Part shown: piece after piece, positions 16,010 through 23,593 of the stretch
Position numbering within the stretch: the stretch's first letter is position 1
Layout of the letters: the number at the start of each line of letters is the position of its first letter
From: Phycisphaerales bacterium UBA3158
GTDB lineage: Bacteria > Planctomycetota > Phycisphaerae > Phycisphaerales > SM1A02
Assembly (NCBI GenBank): GCA_002364555.1
Contig: DEYM01000078.1
Coordinates: forward strand, 1-35,403
Direction of reading: 5' to 3'
DNA: 35,403 bases
Notes under the pieces: model-generated
Told to the model about the DNA's origin: nothing
Database searches by the model: none
The model's input: the letters and a program-made list of their open reading frames with translations, nothing else
Program-made: the position numbers and the translations under genes

Positions 16010-17422
16010 GTGAAACACTCAACACCATCCAAGAGTCAATCCGCCACCTTCGCCCCCGTCTACACGGACGTGCTCGAGCTCGTCGGCAATACACCGATGC
16101 TCGAGATAACTCGGATCGATACCGGGCCGTGCAGACTGCTCCTCAAACTCGAATCCCAGAATCCGGGCAACTCAATCAAGGATCGGATCGCAATCGCGAT
16201 GATCGATCGCGCCGAGGCCGAGGGCGTTCTCAAGCCTGGTGGCCACATAGTGGAAGCAACTGCCGGGAACACCGGCATCGCGCTTGCCCTCGTTGGTACA
16301 CAGCGAGACTATTCGGTGACCGTGGTCGTCCCCGACAAGATGGCTGAAGGAAAAATCGCGCATCTGCGTGCACTCGGCGCCGAAGTCGTGATGGCAAGAT
16401 CCGATGTGGAAAAAGGCCACCCCGACTACTACCAGGAAGTCGCTGCCAAAATCGCAGCTGATCGAGGCGCCTTCTATGTCAATCAATTCTCCAATCAGGC
16501 CAATGTGGAAGCGCACTACGAGACGACCGCTCCGGAGATCTGGAATCAGACCAATGGCGAGATCGATGCCTTCGTGGTCGGAGTCGGTTCCGGAGGCACG
16601 GTCACAGGTGTTGGCCGCTATCTGAAGGAACGGAATCCGGACGTCAAGATCGTTCTGGCGGACCCCGTCGGCTCCGTGCTGGAACCACTCGTGAACGAGG
16701 GGCGAACAGTGGATGCCGGGTCATGGCTGGTCGAAGGCATCGGAGAGGACTTCATTCCCGATATCACCGACATGGATGTCATCGATGAAGCGATCGCCGT
16801 ATCCGACAAGGACGCCTTCCTGGCCGCCCGCGACCTGCTCCGCAGACAGGGGCTTCTCTCGGGCTCGTCCAGTGGAACACTGCTCGCTGCGGCGTTGACC
16901 TGGTGTCGGCGTCAGACCGAGCCCAAGACCGTCGTCAGCTTCGCCTGCGACCATGGCGCGAAGTACCTCGACAAGATGTTCAATGATCACTGGATGATGG
17001 ATCAGGGTTTCCTCGAAAGAACCGAGCACGGGAATCTCAGGGATCTCATCGCCAGAAGACACAAGCACGGCGAGGACTACACCGTTCGTTCAGATCTACC
17101 GCTCATGCAAGCCATCAAGGCAATGAAGATGCATGACGTGAGTCAGATGGCCGTCTTTGATGAACACGATCACATCAAGGGCATCCTTGACGAATCCGAC
17201 ATCCTCATGGCTGTCACCAAGGATCCCGCCAACTTCAATTCACCCGTCTCCAGCTTCATGACCAGCCGACTTGTGACCGTTTCCCCGACGGATTCGGTCG
17301 ACGATCTTCTTCCCATCTTTCGATCGGATCAGGTCGCCATCGTCATGGATGGAAACAGTTTCTGTGGGCTGATCACTCAAATAGACCTCATCAACTACCT
17401 GCGAAAGAAACTTCTTCGCTGA
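16010..17422 (+). CDS. Cystathionine beta-synthase with C-terminal CBS domains
   Basis: The 470-residue product is a fold-type II PLP enzyme. NPGNSIKDR holds the PLP lysine (Lys57), TAGNTG (84-89) contacts substrate, GSGGTVTG (193-200) binds the PLP phosphate, and SGSSSGTL provides the pyridine-contact Ser. Two CBS domains fill the C-terminus (about 355-410 and 415-470: MKMHDVSQMAVFDEHDHIKG and MTSRLVTVSPTDSVDDLLP). The layout matches cystathionine beta-synthase rather than plain cysteine synthase, which lacks CBS domains; the heme-binding N-terminus of animal enzymes is absent. It should condense serine (or an activated serine) with homocysteine to cystathionine, with the CBS pair binding an adenosyl ligand. 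Its partner gene follows 14 bases downstream. The GTG start has no Shine-Dalgarno. Confidence 0.92.
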   Translation: MKHSTPSKSQSATFAPVYTDVLELVGNTPMLEITRIDTGPCRLLLKLESQNPGNSIKDRIAIAMIDRAEAEGVLKPGGHIVEATAGNTGIALALVGTQRDYSVTVVVPDKMAEGKIAHLRALGAEVVMARSDVEKGHPDYYQEVAAKIAADRGAFYVNQFSNQANVEAHYETTAPEIWNQTNGEIDAFVVGVGSGGTVTGVGRYLKERNPDVKIVLADPVGSVLEPLVNEGRTVDAGSWLVEGIGEDFIPDITDMDVIDEAIAVSDKDAFLAARDLLRRQGLLSGSSSGTLLAAALTWCRRQTEPKTVVSFACDHGAKYLDKMFNDHWMMDQGFLERTEHGNLRDLIARRHKHGEDYTVRSDLPLMQAIKAMKMHDVSQMAVFDEHDHIKGILDESDILMAVTKDPANFNSPVSSFMTSRLVTVSPTDSVDDLLPIFRSDQVAIVMDGNSFCGLITQIDLINYLRKKLLR

Positions 17423-17436
17423 TACGAGAAACCATC

Positions 17437-18639
17437 GTGAACCAATCCTCCACTCATCTTGATACCGCCGTAGTCCATGCAGGACAGACCCCCTGTCCCA
17501 CAACCGGAGCCGTCATGCCTCCGGTCTATCTCACCTCCACCTATGCACAGGCATCGCCTGGTGTCCATCAGGGATACGAGTACTCGAGAAGCCACAATCC
17601 GACTCGCTATGCATTCGAAAGAAGCATCGCGAGACTGGAAGGCTCCAGACTCACGGAGGAAGAGGATGTCTCCTTTGGAGGATTTGCTTTTTCCAGCGGG
17701 CTGGCTGCCATTGCCACGTTGCTGGACACACTCACCGCTGGTGATCATGTCGTCGCCATGGACGATCTGTATGGTGGCACCCACAGGCTCTTCAACCAGG
17801 TTCGTGCACGATCAGCGGGCCTCCGATTCACCACCGTGGACATGACGGTTCCCGGCGCATTGGAAGCGGCTCTTCAGCCTGACACCAAGCTTGTCTGGGT
17901 GGAATCGCCCACCAATCCGACCCTGAAGATCGTTGATCTTCCCGCCGTCGCCACCCTCTGTCGGGAACGTGGCATCATGTCCGCCTGCGACAACACCTTC
18001 GCCTCGCCAATGATCCAGCGACCGATCGAGCTGGGATTCGATATCACCATGCATTCCGCCACCAAGTATCTTGGCGGGCACAGCGACACCGTGGGTGGTG
18101 TCCTGGTGACGGGAGAGAAGACTCTGGCGGAGACACTCCGTTTCCACCAGAATTCCGTCGGGTCCGTCATGGGCCCCTTCGACTCCTTCCTGATGCTCAG
18201 AGGCGTCAAGACGCTGGCCCTTCGCATGCGTCGACACAACGAAACCGCACTCGCTCTGGCGACGTGGCTGGAGAAGCACCCCAAAGTCGGCAAGATCGCC
18301 TACCCCGGGCTCGAATCACATCCTCAACATGCGATCGCATCCACATTCATGCAGCTTGATGGACAGCCTGTCGGAGGCGGCATGATCACGATCGTGTTGA
18401 ATTCCGATCTTGCCGGCTGTCGTCGGTTCCTCGAGAATCTTTCCGTGTTCACGCTTGCCGAATCACTAGGTGGCGTGGAATCGCTGGTCAATCATCCTGC
18501 CATCATGACTCACGCTTCTGTGGATCCCGCCGTCAGGCAGGAACTGGGAATCGAGGATTGCCTGGTTCGGCTGTCAGTTGGTATCGAGGATGGTCGGGAT
18601 CTCCAGAAGGATCTGGAGAAGGCGCTTGATGCTGTCTAG
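17437..18639 (+). CDS. Cystathionine gamma-lyase / gamma-synthase family PLP enzyme
   Basis: The 400-residue product belongs to the Cys/Met-metabolism PLP family (fold type I). The PLP lysine is Lys210 in MHSATKYLGGHSD; other markers are YEYSRSHNPTR (neighbour-subunit phosphate contact), FSSGLAAI, SPTNPTLKI and ACDNTFASP with Asp185. Length and motifs are normal. Sequence alone does not separate gamma-lyase from gamma-synthase, but the gene directly follows cystathionine beta-synthase, which favours the lyase role: splitting cystathionine to cysteine, 2-oxobutyrate and ammonia. Together the pair would form reverse transsulfuration, making cysteine from methionine-derived homocysteine. The start is GTG 17437. 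The gene ends 17 bases from the convergent FmdB-like gene with no visible terminator. Confidence 0.9.
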   Translation: MNQSSTHLDTAVVHAGQTPCPTTGAVMPPVYLTSTYAQASPGVHQGYEYSRSHNPTRYAFERSIARLEGSRLTEEEDVSFGGFAFSSGLAAIATLLDTLTAGDHVVAMDDLYGGTHRLFNQVRARSAGLRFTTVDMTVPGALEAALQPDTKLVWVESPTNPTLKIVDLPAVATLCRERGIMSACDNTFASPMIQRPIELGFDITMHSATKYLGGHSDTVGGVLVTGEKTLAETLRFHQNSVGSVMGPFDSFLMLRGVKTLALRMRRHNETALALATWLEKHPKVGKIAYPGLESHPQHAIASTFMQLDGQPVGGGMITIVLNSDLAGCRRFLENLSVFTLAESLGGVESLVNHPAIMTHASVDPAVRQELGIEDCLVRLSVGIEDGRDLQKDLEKALDAV

Positions 18640-18656
18640 GAAAGCATCCGGCTGAG

Positions 18657-18881
18657 TCAGAAATGACCACAGCCGCCGGCACCGCATCCGCAACCCCCAG
18701 ATGGTCCGGGATCGATCCGATGACTCGGGACAGGTGCATCGACCTGGAATGTGCTGTGCACTCGATTGAACGCACGGCCTCGCCCCTCCGGGTCCTCGAC
18801 CGGATCGTCCGCTTCGGACATTGATCTCAGAAGCGTCACAAGTGATCCATCGACATCGCATCTGTACTCGTAGAGTGGCAT
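18657..18881 (-). CDS. FmdB-family-like small protein without its zinc ribbon
   Basis: The 74-residue product opens MPLYEYRCDVDG, the hallmark start of the FmdB/CxxC_CXXC regulatory-protein family. Family members carry two CxxC pairs that bind zinc. Here the first pair is reduced to one Cys (Cys8, then Asp11) and the second pair is replaced by an acidic stretch (DDPVEDPEGRG), so a ribbon zinc site cannot form. The C-terminus ends in a Cys/Gly/His tail (GGCGCGAGGCGHF) that could bind metal on its own. The function of FmdB proteins is poorly known. ATG 18881 has no Shine-Dalgarno; TATACT lies six bases upstream. It is downstream of flagellin and convergent with the transsulfuration operon. Confidence 0.75.
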   Translation of the reverse strand: MPLYEYRCDVDGSLVTLLRSMSEADDPVEDPEGRGRAFNRVHSTFQVDAPVPSHRIDPGPSGGCGCGAGGCGHF

Positions 18882-18887
18882 GACAAC

Positions 18888-18893
18888 AGTATA
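18888..18893 (-). promoter_or_regulatory. -10-like TATACT placed for a leaderless start
   Basis: On the minus strand TATACT is followed by exactly six bases and then the ATG of the FmdB-like gene. It abuts the 3' arm of the flagellin hairpin. There is no Shine-Dalgarno, and no -35 hexamer could be recognised. Confidence 0.35.
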
Positions 18894-18921
18894 GGAGCTC
18901 CCGCCAACGGCGAGAGCTCCT
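18893..18921 (-). terminator. Strong hairpin after flagellin
   Basis: Arms AGGAGCTC (18893-18900) and GAGCTCCT (18914-18921), plus an inner CGCC/GGCG pair after one mismatch, form a stable 12-pair hairpin with a three-base loop, 28 bases past the flagellin stop. No proper T-run follows on the minus strand, so it may act more as a 3' stability element than as a classic terminator. Confidence 0.5.
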
Positions 18922-18949
18922 CTTTGATCAACTTGATATGGAATTGAAG

Positions 18950-20434
18950 TCAGGCACTGCTCAGGAGACTGAGTACCTGCATCGGATGGCTGTTGGCGAT
19001 CGACAGGGCCTGCATCGCCGACTGCGAAAGCATCTGTGCACGTGCGAGCGATGCCGTTTCCCAGGCAAGATCCGCATCCCGTATGCCCGAATCCGCGGCG
19101 GCCACCTGCTCGAGCGTGGTGCCCAGCGTGTTGCGTGCCGACTCGAGCGTGTATCTCATGAAACTACCCAGACGTCCCTGTATGGAGGAGACTTCCTTGA
19201 CCGATTCGTTGATGATTCGCTGGGCCTTGAGCATGTCACCGTCGATGACCGCCGCCGAACCGCCGGTCCTCAACTCGTTCAATACGCCATCGAAGCCACC
19301 TATCGATCCCGTCGTCATGGATCGAATACCAAGACTGCTCAGACCAGCTCTGCTTGGCCCGGTCGAGATGTCGAAGAAGGCCCCGCCGTCGACGACCTTG
19401 AAATTGGATGAACCCACCTGGTTCGAGGCTTCATCGAGCCTCACTTCCACATCGAAGCCGTTGGCGACGACTCGAGCCTCCAAGCCCTGAACACTTGCCA
19501 TCTGACCGTTGATCAGCATCTGGGCATCGAAACCGTTGTTGGAATGCTCGTTGTCCGCCTCGAAGTCCCAGTCGGTGCCGTTCCAGGATTTGACGAAGGT
19601 GTTTCCATTGCTGTCCTGACCATTGACCTCGACCGCCTTGACGCTCACGAATTGGCTTGAACCATAGTCCCTGGACTGGATGATCATTTCGTTGTTCGAA
19701 CTCAGGTCGACCTCGATACCGAGTTCTTCGGCAAACGTGCTGATGGAAGCCTCCATGTCCAGCTTGTTGGTGCCGTCGGCAAAGGTGAATTGCTGCACAC
19801 CACCTGGACCAGTGATCTCGAAGGTCACCGAAAGCCCCATGGATGTATTCAGCACCCCACCGTCGAGCGTGATTCCACCTCGACCCTTTTCCGCGGGCAC
19901 CAGCACATCCGTATGGATGTCCAGGCCATCGCCGCTGGTACCCAGACGTGCATTGTTCACGTGGACCCAGTCGAAGCTGCTCAGACCATCACCCGAGAGT
20001 TCGTAGTCCAGGTTGCCATCGAGCAGCTTGTTGCCATTGAATTCCGTTCCGGTCGCGATACGATCGATGGCCTCAAGGATGAGATCGATCTCCCCCTGTC
20101 TGGCCATTCGCTCGGAATCGCCGAGGCCACCTTGTGTCCCTGATTCGGTGACGATCGCCTGAAGCTCGAGGAGCAGCTCATTGATCTGGGTGATCGCGCC
20201 TTCCGCAGTCGCGATGATCTGCTCGCCACGATTGATCGAGTTCATGGCGGCGTCGATTCCGACGATATCGGACTGCAACGCATTGCTGGCGACCATTCCT
20301 CCCGGATCATCCTTGGCTGTCTCGACCCGCAGTCCCGTACTCAGGTTCCTGAGACTCTGGAACATTCGCTGGTTGTGCGTCGCCAATGCATTATGCGCCA
20401 TGAAGGCTGCAATGTTGGTTGTGATGGGAGTCAT
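18950..20434 (-). CDS. fliC: Flagellin
   Basis: The 494-residue product has both flagellin terminal domains. The N-terminal D0/D1 includes TNIAAFMAHNALATHNQRM, LSTGLRVETAKDD and ITQINELLLELQ. The C-terminal D1/D0 includes ESARNTLGTTLEQVAAADSG, RDADLAWETASLARAQML and the ending ANSHPMQVLSLL. The middle (about 150-390) is a variable, surface-exposed region with a SISTFAEELGIEV-type beta segment and many Asn/Gly/Ser residues. It polymerises into the external filament. ATG 20434 has GGAG eight bases before it; an in-frame extension to 20461 is less likely. This is the last gene of the flagellar block, just after fliW and csrA, whose products normally tune flagellin translation. There is a sigma-28-like promoter upstream and a strong 3' hairpin. 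Confidence 0.96.
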   Translation of the reverse strand: MTPITTNIAAFMAHNALATHNQRMFQSLRNLSTGLRVETAKDDPGGMVASNALQSDIVGIDAAMNSINRGEQIIATAEGAITQINELLLELQAIVTESGTQGGLGDSERMARQGEIDLILEAIDRIATGTEFNGNKLLDGNLDYELSGDGLSSFDWVHVNNARLGTSGDGLDIHTDVLVPAEKGRGGITLDGGVLNTSMGLSVTFEITGPGGVQQFTFADGTNKLDMEASISTFAEELGIEVDLSSNNEMIIQSRDYGSSQFVSVKAVEVNGQDSNGNTFVKSWNGTDWDFEADNEHSNNGFDAQMLINGQMASVQGLEARVVANGFDVEVRLDEASNQVGSSNFKVVDGGAFFDISTGPSRAGLSSLGIRSMTTGSIGGFDGVLNELRTGGSAAVIDGDMLKAQRIINESVKEVSSIQGRLGSFMRYTLESARNTLGTTLEQVAAADSGIRDADLAWETASLARAQMLSQSAMQALSIANSHPMQVLSLLSSA

Positions 20435-20443
20435 GCCGGTATC

Positions 20444-20461
20444 TCCAGGATCGCCATCCAT
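20444..20461 (-). promoter_or_regulatory. Candidate CsrA target in the flagellin leader
   Basis: The minus-strand leader carries AUGGAUGG (20461-20454), which fits the AnGGAnG core bound by CsrA. Thirteen bases further on, a second GGA (20446-20444) lies inside the Shine-Dalgarno. Paired GGA sites with one over the ribosome site are typical of CsrA-repressed flagellin mRNAs. No clear loop presentation is visible. Confidence 0.4.
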
Positions 20462-20505
20462 TCAGGGATGACACGATTTGAGGTTCGTTGATTCACGCTT
20501 CCCCT

Positions 20506-20533
20506 CTATCGGTCGCCCGAGGAGACGTATTCA
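20506..20533 (-). promoter_or_regulatory. Candidate sigma-28 (FliA) promoter of flagellin
   Basis: On the minus strand TGAA (20533-20530) and ACCGATAG (20513-20506) are 16 bases apart. The FliA consensus is TAAA, 15 bases, GCCGATAA, so the -10 matches six of eight and spacing is one base long. The start would lie near 20499, giving a leader of about 65 bases that includes both GGA sites. Confidence 0.4.
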
Positions 20534-20656
20534 GTGCGACCTTGTAATCGTGTTACCGGTCCTGGCGAACCTCGGCTGCGATACCTCGATCAGGTTTGAG
20601 CGCATCTTCTGCGCGACACTGCGGGGAATTCAACGCTCGGGAAAAACAATCCTCGG

Positions 20657-20944
20657 TTATTGGACTTGATTCGAGATGCGGGTCCCACGTGGCACCGGAT
20701 TCTTGGATGAACTGGCTGCGGGACGATCCTCTGGACGAATGACGCCGATTGGATTGTCCTCGATGGCGCTGGCCTGCTCATTTTCGGCACGAATGGCATC
20801 ATAGATCTCTCTACGATGAACCGGGATCTTCGACGGAGCATTCACTCCGATGCGAACCTTGTCTCCACGAATATCAACGATGGTGATTTCAACTTCATCA
20901 CCGATCATGATGGCTTCATCACGGTGTCTCGACAATACGAGCAT
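20657..20944 (-). CDS. csrA: Carbon storage regulator CsrA with C-terminal tail
   Basis: The first 55 residues are a standard CsrA: MLVLSRHRDEAIMIGDEVEI, then DKVRIGVNAPSKIPVHRREIYDAI, including the Arg of VHRRE that contacts GGA in RNA. The dimer binds GGA motifs in mRNA leaders and usually blocks translation. At 95 residues the protein is longer than most (about 60-75): a charged, Ser/Pro/Arg-rich tail follows residue 60 (IGVIRPEDRPAASSSK). Long CsrA tails can form the FliW-contact surface, so the extension may matter for antagonism by the neighbouring FliW. ATG 20944 has AAGGAAGGAA upstream, itself containing two GGA triplets. It lies between fliW and fliC. Confidence 0.96.
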   Translation of the reverse strand: MLVLSRHRDEAIMIGDEVEITIVDIRGDKVRIGVNAPSKIPVHRREIYDAIRAENEQASAIEDNPIGVIRPEDRPAASSSKNPVPRGTRISNQVQ

Positions 20945-20969
20945 GCCTGGTTCCTTCCTTGGAATCTGG

Positions 20970-20986
20970 TCCCTGATCTGCAGGGA
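20970..20986 (-). promoter_or_regulatory. Hairpin in the csrA leader
   Basis: TCCCTG (20970-20975) and CAGGGA (20981-20986) form a six-base stem with a five-base loop, 26 bases before the csrA start. There is no T-run, so it is not a terminator. It may structure the fliW-csrA junction. Confidence 0.35.
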
Positions 20987-21048
20987 TCGGCGAGCGACTC
21001 CATTCGCCCGCGGATGAATACATGGTTCAAGTAACGGTCGATGACCGA

Positions 21049-21495
21049 TCAGGCCGAGGCCGTCTTCTGACCTTCCGCCAATCGAGCGATTTCATGGCGA
21101 GTGGTCCATTTTCGATCCGCCAGCACAAGCTGCATGCCCTGCTGATTGGAGAGATTGACCACGAGAGGCCCCTGAAAGTTGGCCGTCAGTGTTTCGTCAT
21201 ACTTGTTGACGATCACGAACAACTGAGCACCCGCGATGCCCTCGATATCCATCATGTCGAGTTGTTCCTGGCGGATCACCGACTGGTAGTCGTCCGCCCA
21301 GAGAGAAGGATCCGTCACGACGAATGCGAGCTCCGGTGTATCAGCGGACTGCAACCAGTAGAAGACGCCCTCCTCATCCGGCTGCAACAGCACGAAACGC
21401 CTGTAACTGGCGAATCCAAGCAAACCTGATGGAAAGGTAAGCACTCTTTCTTCCGCTACCTCGACTGTTCCGAATCGAGTCGTCTGAACCTGCAT
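21049..21495 (-). CDS. fliW: Flagellar assembly factor FliW
   Basis: The 148-residue product matches FliW: TRFGTVEVAEERVLTFPSGL, then LGFASYRRFVLL, LAFVVTDPSLW and the ending ANFQGPLVVNLSNQQGMQLV. In Bacillus subtilis and Campylobacter, FliW binds flagellin and, when free, binds CsrA and relieves its block on flagellin translation. A three-way switch of that kind is expected here because fliW, csrA and fliC are consecutive. I chose ATG 21495, preceded by GGAGG at five bases; a longer in-frame start at 21615 adds a non-conserved stretch. The Shine-Dalgarno lies in the loop of a small hairpin. Confidence 0.95.
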   Translation of the reverse strand: MQVQTTRFGTVEVAEERVLTFPSGLLGFASYRRFVLLQPDEEGVFYWLQSADTPELAFVVTDPSLWADDYQSVIRQEQLDMMDIEGIAGAQLFVIVNKYDETLTANFQGPLVVNLSNQQGMQLVLADRKWTTRHEIARLAEGQKTASA

Positions 21496-21496
21496 G

Positions 21497-21510
21497 TGGA
21501 CCTCCGTCCA
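21497..21510 (-). promoter_or_regulatory. Hairpin presenting the fliW Shine-Dalgarno in its loop
   Basis: In the minus-strand RNA, UGGAC (21510-21506), loop GGAG (21505-21502) and GUCCA (21501-21497) form a five-base stem, and the ATG follows one base later. The loop is the GGA of the fliW Shine-Dalgarno. A GGA in a short hairpin loop over the ribosome site is the classic CsrA target. Confidence 0.55.
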
Positions 21511-21539
21511 TGGTGGGCCTACCGTCTTACCGGCCTCTT

Positions 21540-21558
21540 GCGACACGTCCTGTGTCGC
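21540..21558 (-). promoter_or_regulatory. Second GGA-loop hairpin in the fliW leader
   Basis: In the minus-strand RNA, GCGACAC (21558-21552), loop AGGAC (21551-21547) and GUGUCGC (21546-21540) form a perfect seven-base stem. The loop reads ACAGGACGU with its flanks, very close to the CsrA SELEX consensus ACARGGAUGU. It lies about 45 bases before the Shine-Dalgarno hairpin. Confidence 0.55.
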
Positions 21559-21616
21559 ATGGCATCCTGCCTGTATCACGTGGGGCCGGCCCTTTGAACC
21601 CACGAATGTTTTCAAA

Positions 21617-23578
21617 TCAGAGATAGTCGAGGAGGGTCATCGAGACCGAACGTGCGGCTGTGGCCATGCCGGCCTGCAGCTGCTGCTGGAGCGAAGCGAA
21701 GCGGATACTGGCTTCCGTGTAGTCCAGATTCAGAATTCCACTTCGAAGCTGTTCGTCCATGATGATCGTGTCCTCATTCCTGGCCATGGCATCCGTGATC
21801 CGATTGGTTCGAATACCAACCTCGGCCTGTACGAGGCCCAGACGATCCAGATCACCTTCAAGCCAACCTGAAGCAATTGATATGCCGGGCACATCACCCG
21901 CCATCAAGGCGTCTCTAAGGTCCATCAGATGGGTAAAGAGCCCTTCTACGGCAACCATTGCGCGGTCTTCGCCGACAATCGTTGCGCCATCCGGGTTCGT
22001 GGCCAACCCCAGATCCGCCAGTGCATCGGAACCATTGAGTGCCTCGAGACGAAACTCCCCACCACCTCCAGAGGTATCCCCGAGCCTGATTCCATTGCCC
22101 TTCAAGGCCAGACCGACGTCCAGGATGTTCGGATCAACCAATTCCTGATCTGCCCTCAGCCTGATCTTGTCCAGCACATCACCAACCGTCTGGCAACCCA
22201 CGAGATTCACACTGAAGCTCTCTCCATTGGAGAGCTTGACGACGAAATCCTGATCAAGGGATGGATCCAGATTGCCAGTCACCGGATCCACACCACCCTG
22301 CAGAATGGACACCCCTTCTCCACGATTGAAGTCGGAGAGCAGCGTGTCCCTGTCCATGGATCGAATGCCAAGATCGGTCGCCGTCTGACTTCCCGGCAGT
22401 TCCCCGACACTCATCAGACTTCCCGATCTGAGATTCACCACGTCCAGCCGGTCGCCACTCTGGCTGATATCGATCCTGATACCCATATCGAGCTGCTCGA
22501 CGATCCTTCGGATGTCTCCGACGGTCTCCGCTGATGAGAGATCCAGATCGGTGATCTGGATTCCATTGGTGAATCTGATCATCTCCAGATCGAAATCAAA
22601 GGCCGATACCGGTGTGTTGTCCGTGAGTCGGCGATCAAGATCCCGGCCTGCTTCGCTGATGGGACCGTTGAAGACGTCGTCGATCCCGAGATCTTGGGCA
22701 GTACGACCACCGTTCACATCACGAATCGTGATGCTCTGTCCATCAGGAACCTGAACCGAGAATCCAGTCTGCTGCGGATTGATCTGCAGAGTCACACCCA
22801 GCTGCGACTGGAAGATCTCCATGACATCGCCGATCGTGAATGCATCAGACAGATCAAGCTGGGAAGTCTCACCCGTTGGTTCCAGAACCACCTCGATGAC
22901 ACCAAGCGAAATCCCCTGGCCTGTGGCACCATTGAGTTCATTCAGTGGTGTGTCGACATCCAATGCGGGATTGAGATCCCGATAGCCCTCTATGCGATTC
23001 GAAACAGCTCCGAAAGCCTCTTCACCACCAAGCGTCAAGGGGACTCCGGACGCCAGTCCAAGATCCGTGATCAACCCTGAACCATATCCCATGTACTCGA
23101 TCATTCCATTGATATCGGCATAGGGTGAACGCATGGTGGCCGAACCACCGAACAGATGCACGCCCTGATGGGCGCCATTGGCGAGATCCATCAACTGCAC
23201 GAGGATGGCGTCGATCGCCTGGGCCTGAACCACTCGCTCGGTGGAATCGATTCCGGAAGTCGCCTGTTCGAGACCGATGCCCTTGGCTTCGAGAACGAGA
23301 TCGAACGCATTGGAAAGCGCCCCGTCAATGACACCGAGCATGGCCTCGCCATGCTCGAGATTTCGACCACGTTGCCGCTGGGCCTCGAGGAGTCCGTCAA
23401 GTGCACTCACGGCTCCTGCTCCGATGGCGTCATCGGAAGGTCGTAGCATCCCCTGTCCAGTCGCCAGTTGAAGCTGGACCCGAGCCAGTGCAGAATTGCC
23501 TCTGCCCAGCGAGGCGGCGGCATGCTGCCACTGCAGGAGGGTCGGTGTTCTTCCAAAGGATGGTTGGATGCTGTTCAA
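21617..23578 (-). CDS. flgL: Hook-filament junction protein FlgL (long form)
   Basis: The N-terminus (LGRGNSALARVQLQLATGQG, RPSDDAIGAGAV) and C-terminus (ILNLDYTEASIRFASLQQQLQAGMATAA) are those of FlgL, the second junction protein between hook and filament. At 653 residues it is about twice the usual length (near 300). The extra middle part holds three units at about residues 220-300, 335-405 and 440-525. Each unit has a T(I/V)GD(V/I) turn (248, 352, 464), a beta segment, and an A.DLG(I/L) end, the pattern of Hook-IN/flagellin-IN motifs. These are probably surface-exposed. Start is TTG 23578 with AAGGAG seven bases before; no better ATG is seen. It follows flgK by 15 bases. Confidence 0.92.
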   Translation of the reverse strand: MNSIQPSFGRTPTLLQWQHAAASLGRGNSALARVQLQLATGQGMLRPSDDAIGAGAVSALDGLLEAQRQRGRNLEHGEAMLGVIDGALSNAFDLVLEAKGIGLEQATSGIDSTERVVQAQAIDAILVQLMDLANGAHQGVHLFGGSATMRSPYADINGMIEYMGYGSGLITDLGLASGVPLTLGGEEAFGAVSNRIEGYRDLNPALDVDTPLNELNGATGQGISLGVIEVVLEPTGETSQLDLSDAFTIGDVMEIFQSQLGVTLQINPQQTGFSVQVPDGQSITIRDVNGGRTAQDLGIDDVFNGPISEAGRDLDRRLTDNTPVSAFDFDLEMIRFTNGIQITDLDLSSAETVGDIRRIVEQLDMGIRIDISQSGDRLDVVNLRSGSLMSVGELPGSQTATDLGIRSMDRDTLLSDFNRGEGVSILQGGVDPVTGNLDPSLDQDFVVKLSNGESFSVNLVGCQTVGDVLDKIRLRADQELVDPNILDVGLALKGNGIRLGDTSGGGGEFRLEALNGSDALADLGLATNPDGATIVGEDRAMVAVEGLFTHLMDLRDALMAGDVPGISIASGWLEGDLDRLGLVQAEVGIRTNRITDAMARNEDTIIMDEQLRSGILNLDYTEASIRFASLQQQLQAGMATAARSVSMTLLDYL

Positions 23579-23593
23579 ATGATCACTCCTTGC

